From contig CAWKZT010000062.1 of the NCBI GenBank assembly GCA_963854565.1, positions 1-9,918 on the forward strand: DNA of 9,918 nt. The letters run 5' to 3'. Origin of the DNA: CAWKZT01 sp963854565 (lineage in GTDB: Bacteria > Actinomycetota > Acidimicrobiia > Acidimicrobiales > JAHEJN01). The position numbers were made by a program, and so were the translations under genes. The notes beneath the pieces are model-generated. The model was not told where the DNA came from, searched no databases, and saw only the letters and a list, made by a program, of their open reading frames with translations. Below are positions 7,032-9,918 of the stretch, piece by piece; position 1 is the stretch's first letter, and each line of letters opens with the position of its first letter.

Positions 7032-7858
7032 CGACGGGTCTTGCCCAGTAGGCGCAAGATTTCCATGTAGAGCCATACGAGTGTCACCACAAGACCCATA
7101 GCAGCGAGCCACTCGGTCTGTTTGGGGGCACCGGCGCGTTCGGCCCGCTCGATCATGTCGAAATCGGTGAGCAGGTTGAAGGCAGCTAGACCCACAATTG
7201 CCACGCTCACCAAGATGCCTATTGGGCCCGATGAGTGAAGGAAAGGAACCTCAAGATCAACGTTGAGCATGTTCATGACGAACTGGAACCCGTACACAAC
7301 CATAAGGCCCATAGTGGCCATCATGATGCCTCGCCGCAGTCGATCAGTTACCCGAATTATGCGGCTGGAATAGAGGAACAACATGCTGACGAATACGCCG
7401 ATCGAAGCAACGACCGCTTGTAAAACGATGCCTTCGTACTGGATCTCGTAGATGTGAGAAATGGCGCCAACTACGGCTCCGTAGAGCAGCGAGTAAAGCG
7501 GCGCAATGAACTTGGCGAGATGGGGCATCTTGTTGGCCGCGAAGATGGCAGCAATACCGCCGATGAAACCTAAGAAGATCCACCCAGGGATTTGGGCCGG
7601 TTCGAACTCGGTAGGCGCTGCAACCTGGCCCCATCCGACCACGCCGCCGGCTACAAGCAACGCAACCATGATGGCCGCTTTCTGAACGACCCCGCCAATG
7701 GTGAAGCGATCGTCGGCGACAGGTCCGCCACCTAAATCATTGCCCATAGTCGACTTGGCAGCCATGTTCGAGAACGCGGCGCGCTCGCCGGCCGTCAACG
7801 GACTGCCATCGGAATGGCCCGTAAGACTCTGCGGGGTAAGAAGTGGGTTCGTTGTCAT
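7028..7858 (-). CDS. Bax inhibitor-1/YccA-like seven-helix membrane protein
   Basis: A 276-residue integral membrane protein of the Bax inhibitor-1/YccA superfamily in its actinobacterial form. It has a polar 55-residue N-terminal tail beginning MTTNPLL, then seven hydrophobic segments at roughly 60-78, 92-108, 116-133, 143-163, 177-196, 211-230 and 249-268, and a short basic tail. NLLTDFDMIE at 228-237 carries the paired acidic residues typical of the family, which in BsYetJ form a pH-sensing, calcium-leak site; that function is not shown here. AGGAG five bases before the ATG at 7858 fixes the start, and an open frame extending to 7954 would run into the divergent terC start. It is first in the run with the C26 hydrolase (ATGA overlap) and the glucosidase. 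The bacterial role is generally unknown. Confidence 0.9.
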   Translation of the reverse strand: MTTNPLLTPQSLTGHSDGSPLTAGERAAFSNMAAKSTMGNDLGGGPVADDRFTIGGVVQKAAIMVALLVAGGVVGWGQVAAPTEFEPAQIPGWIFLGFIGGIAAIFAANKMPHLAKFIAPLYSLLYGAVVGAISHIYEIQYEGIVLQAVVASIGVFVSMLFLYSSRIIRVTDRLRRGIMMATMGLMVVYGFQFVMNMLNVDLEVPFLHSSGPIGILVSVAIVGLAAFNLLTDFDMIERAERAGAPKQTEWLAAMGLVVTLVWLYMEILRLLGKTRR

Positions 7859-7863
7859 ATTTA

Positions 7864-7868
7864 CTCCT
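7864..7868 (-). promoter_or_regulatory. Shine-Dalgarno for the Bax inhibitor-1-like gene
   Basis: AGGAG on the minus strand, 5 bases before the ATG at 7858. It decides this start over an in-frame upstream ATG at 7954. The gene therefore has a leader, unlike terC on the other side of the 90-bp gap. Confidence 0.8.
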
Positions 7869-7936
7869 GGGAGATCGGACGTCGCCGCCTGAAACGCGTT
7901 CCCTATTCTCCCACGGCCAGCGCCGTATTGCACCGC

Positions 7937-7942
7937 TAGCAT
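7937..7942 (+). promoter_or_regulatory. Possible -10 box for a leaderless terC-like transcript
   Basis: TAGCAT (TANNNT) ends six bases before the ATG at 7949, so transcription would begin at the A of ATG. There is no Shine-Dalgarno in the preceding 20 bases and no recognisable -35. The short gap also leaves no room for a yybP-ykoY manganese riboswitch, which often precedes genes of this family. Confidence 0.45.
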
Positions 7943-7948
7943 TGTGTA

Positions 7949-8923
7949 ATGCATTTTTTGTTGGCGTCATCCGAAATTTCCGATGAACTGCGGAGCTTCG
8001 ACGCTCCACTGTGGCTGTGGATTGCCTTCCTTGTCGGCGTTGGGGTCATGTTGCTTGTCGACCTCCTGGTGCTCAACAAGGAGGCCCACGAAACAACAAT
8101 GCGCGAGGCGGCCATAACCAGCGCAGCATGGATTTCGATCGGTCTGTCTTTCACGTTTGTTGTCTGGGCTGTGCTTGGTGGTGACGCCGCCAATCAGTAT
8201 CTGGCCGGATTCGTCATCGAGAAGTCGTTGTCGGTTGACAACTTGTTTGTCTGGGCCATGATTTTCTCGTACTTCTCGGTGCCGTTGAAATACCAACACC
8301 GAGTTCTGTTTTGGGGCATCTTCGGTGCCATCGGCCTACGAGCCATATTCGTATTTGCTGGCATTGCGCTGCTCGACACTTTTAGCTGGTTGCTCTATGT
8401 GTTTGGTGGGCTGCTAATCGTCACAGCCATCCGCTTAGCCCGAGCCGACGATCACGATCTGGAGCCAGAGAAGAACCCAATTTTGCGCCTGATCCGCCGA
8501 CTCGTTCCTATCTCCAACGACCTCGATGGCCAGAAGCTCTTCACGCGTATAAATGGCAGACGAATCGCCACCCCACTCTTTGTCGTCCTCGTGATGATCG
8601 AGGGCAGCGATGTCGTGTTCGCCGTTGATTCCGTGCCAGCAATCTTGGCTATCAGTCGCGACCAGTTTGTGGTCCTCAGCTCGAACATCATGGCGATTCT
8701 TGGTTTACGCGCCTTGTACTTCTTGCTCGCAGGCGCCAAAGACCGCCTCGTCTATTTGGACGAAGGACTCGCGGCCATCTTGTTCTTTGTCGGTGTCAAA
8801 ATGATCATTGCCGAGTGGTATCACATCGACACATTGATCTCGCTCGGGGTCATCGCCGCCATCATCACCATTGCCGTGACGGTCTCGCTGAAAAGCAACA
8901 AGAACCCGGCCGCAATCAGCTAA
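7949..8923 (+). CDS. TerC family integral membrane protein (Alx-like)
   Basis: A 324-residue polytopic membrane protein of the TerC/Alx family, linked to manganese export and to metal loading of secreted enzymes. About nine hydrophobic segments are visible, the first at about 21-41. The family signatures are EKSLSVDNLFVW at 91-102 and EGSDVVFAVDSVPA at 218-231, which carry the conserved acidic residues presumed to handle the metal. A charged cytoplasmic loop lies at about 162-204. Length fits the Alx-type group (about 310-340), so the gene is complete. It is divergent from the Bax inhibitor-1-like gene (90-bp gap) and converges on the Nudix gene with only 12 bp between stops. No other tellurite-resistance genes are nearby, so resistance is not implied. 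The start has no Shine-Dalgarno; see the TANNNT box at 7937. Confidence 0.93.
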   Translation: MHFLLASSEISDELRSFDAPLWLWIAFLVGVGVMLLVDLLVLNKEAHETTMREAAITSAAWISIGLSFTFVVWAVLGGDAANQYLAGFVIEKSLSVDNLFVWAMIFSYFSVPLKYQHRVLFWGIFGAIGLRAIFVFAGIALLDTFSWLLYVFGGLLIVTAIRLARADDHDLEPEKNPILRLIRRLVPISNDLDGQKLFTRINGRRIATPLFVVLVMIEGSDVVFAVDSVPAILAISRDQFVVLSSNIMAILGLRALYFLLAGAKDRLVYLDEGLAAILFFVGVKMIIAEWYHIDTLISLGVIAAIITIAVTVSLKSNKNPAAIS

Positions 8924-8935
8924 CCCGAGCGACCA

Positions 8936-9463
8936 TCAGAGTCGTTCAAATGTCCAGCCGGTTGGCTGGCCATTGCTGTACGGCATCACGCCATGAAAGG
9001 CGCGGGGGTCGTCGTCAAACACCATCGGGACGAAATGCCGATCACCCTCCCACACCGGTAGCCCCGCTTGCTCTCGTTGCTCGGGTTCCGGAGAACAGGC
9101 TTGAAGCAGCCGTTCAACCTGGTGCCACGCGAGGGATCCTTCGGGGTTATCAGACGGAACGTCGCCTTCGAACCCATCAACCAGGAAGATAAACCCAAGC
9201 CAATCCTCACCATTTTTTCCGAATCCTGGCCAGCTAATGGTCCCTCGAAGCGAAAGGGAGGTGAGCGTAAGGTTGGCTTCCTCCATCAACTCGCGGCGCA
9301 CGTTAGCGACGACGTTTTCGTCCGCTTCGAGCTTGCCGCCCAGCCCGTTGTATTTGCCCAGGTGTTCATCGTCGGCGCGAGCATTGCGGTGAATCAGTAA
9401 GACCTCGTTGGTTTGGCGGTTGAACACATAGGCCAAGGAGCCAACGATTGGGGTATATGCCAT
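8936..9463 (-). CDS. Nudix hydrolase, MTH1-like (8-oxo-dGTP diphosphatase type)
   Basis: A 175-residue Nudix hydrolase, a family that splits nucleoside diphosphates linked to another group, releasing pyrophosphate or phosphate. The Nudix box runs from G43 to L65: G43, E49, R57-E58 and E61-E62, the metal-binding glutamates all present; the usual glycine near the end is N64. LLIHRNARADDEHLGKYNG before the box and GTISWPGFGKNGEDW after it resemble the MTH1/purine dNTPase branch, so cleaning oxidised dGTP from the pool is the best guess. The C-terminal part with WEGDRHFVPMVFDDD at 138-152 fits that group. Cytoplasmic. The ATG at 9463 has no Shine-Dalgarno, but TAACCT lies six bases upstream. Convergent with terC and divergent from the methyltransferase. 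Confidence 0.9.
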   Translation of the reverse strand: MAYTPIVGSLAYVFNRQTNEVLLIHRNARADDEHLGKYNGLGGKLEADENVVANVRRELMEEANLTLTSLSLRGTISWPGFGKNGEDWLGFIFLVDGFEGDVPSDNPEGSLAWHQVERLLQACSPEPEQREQAGLPVWEGDRHFVPMVFDDDPRAFHGVMPYSNGQPTGWTFERL

Positions 9464-9469
9464 GGCAGC

Positions 9470-9475
9470 AGGTTA
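9470..9475 (-). promoter_or_regulatory. Possible -10 box for a leaderless Nudix transcript
   Basis: TAACCT on the minus strand, then six bases, then the ATG at 9463; no Shine-Dalgarno. It lies back to back with the plus-strand box at 9497-9502 in a 45-bp gap. Confidence 0.45.
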
Positions 9476-9496
9476 GGTCTCCGCCGACCCTGGTTC

Positions 9497-9502
9497 TACG
9501 AT
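9497..9502 (+). promoter_or_regulatory. Possible -10 box for a leaderless methyltransferase transcript
   Basis: TACGAT, then six bases, then the ATG at 9509; no Shine-Dalgarno. The upstream ATG at 9501 is followed at once by TGA in its frame, so it cannot be the start. Confidence 0.45.
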
Positions 9503-9508
9503 GCACAC

Positions 9509-9918
9509 ATGACCAAACGTGACGCCACCGGCCCCTCCACTTCTAGCAACGAGCAAGAACGTTGGAACAATCGGTACAACGACGCTGATGACCCCGACGG
9601 TGTGCCCGAGGCGTTCGGCCGGCTGGTCGGTTTCCTTCCTACATCGGGCCGGGCGATTGACATTGCCGGTGGTCGTGGCGGCGTGGCGTGTGAGTTAGCG
9701 GCGCGCGGACTCGATACCACGCTGGCCGAGGTGTCCGACGTGGCGCTCGATCTCGCTGCGGCTCGGGCCAAGCGCCTGGGGGTGACAATCAGTCCCCTGT
9801 TGGCCGACCTAGCCGACCAACCGTTCCCGGCCGGCCCCTGGGACGTGATCAGCTGCCTGCATTATTTGCAGCGCGATCTCTTTCCCGTGATGGTCGAAGC
9901 GCTGGCACCCGGTGGACT
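9509..9918 (+). CDS. Class I SAM-dependent methyltransferase (N-terminal part, cut by window end)
   Basis: The first 136 residues of a protein that runs off the window with no stop. SAM-binding motif I is AIDIAGGRGGVACELAARG at residues 49-67, with D51 and the glycine loop G54-G55-R56-G57; the acidic end of strand beta 2 is probably E74 in TLAEVS. Motif IV-like WDVISCLHYL at 111-120 and the start of a post-motif ALAPGG at 131-136 follow in the normal order. The DIAGGRG form is common in small actinobacterial TehB-like or unassigned methyltransferases. The substrate cannot be told from this part. The ATG at 9509 has no Shine-Dalgarno and follows a TANNNT box by six bases. Divergent from the Nudix gene over 45 bp. 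Confidence 0.88.
   Translation, partial: MTKRDATGPSTSSNEQERWNNRYNDADDPDGVPEAFGRLVGFLPTSGRAIDIAGGRGGVACELAARGLDTTLAEVSDVALDLAAARAKRLGVTISPLLADLADQPFPAGPWDVISCLHYLQRDLFPVMVEALAPGG

Noticed and set aside
7949..8923. Tellurite-resistance (ter) operon
   Set aside because: Only a TerC-family protein is present; no TerA, TerB, TerD, TerE or TerZ homologue is adjacent.
1..9918. Mobile element, prophage, CRISPR or defence island
   Set aside because: No transposase, integrase, terminal inverted repeats, tRNA-linked att sites, spaced direct repeats or defence-type domains were found; base composition looks even throughout.

Overview
This is a compact, moderately GC-rich bacterial window with ten protein-coding genes, very short gaps and no RNA genes, mobile elements or CRISPR arrays that I can see. 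Codon use, the YccA/Bax-inhibitor protein type, the proline/threonine-linker lipoprotein and the SD-less starts behind TANNNT boxes suggest an actinobacterium. An Acidimicrobiia-like lineage is my guess; no marker gene is present to prove it.

Layout. (1) 50-769 (+): PIG-L/LmbE-type zinc deacetylase. (2) 805-3168 (-): two tandem serine hydrolases of the beta-lactamase/class C fold, a secreted lipoprotein followed 18 bp later by a cytoplasmic enzyme with a strong Shine-Dalgarno; these converge on the deacetylase. (3) 3347-3823 (+): MaoC/NodN-like hydratase, divergent from the lipoprotein. (4) 3856-7858 (-): a three-gene run in the order Bax inhibitor-1-like membrane protein, peptidase C26 (PuuD-like) amidotransferase, GH3 beta-glucosidase with a PA14 insert; the first two overlap in ATGA. 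(5) 7949-8923 (+): TerC-family membrane protein, divergent from the Bax gene. (6) 8936-9463 (-): MTH1-like Nudix hydrolase, convergent with terC. (7) 9509-end (+): start of a class I SAM methyltransferase, divergent from the Nudix gene over 45 bp.

The genes do not form one obvious pathway. They look like ordinary chromosomal housekeeping and catabolic genes: glucoside hydrolysis and gamma-glutamyl amide hydrolysis in one transcription unit, (R)-enoyl-CoA-type hydration, metal-ion handling (TerC), nucleotide sanitation (Nudix) and peptide/ester hydrolysis.

The most informative pattern is regulatory. The starts fall into two classes. Four genes have a clear Shine-Dalgarno. Four others have none, but carry a TANNNT box exactly six bases before the ATG, the geometry of leaderless transcripts; a fifth has the same box eight bases away. 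I found no convincing evidence of a novel multi-gene system.
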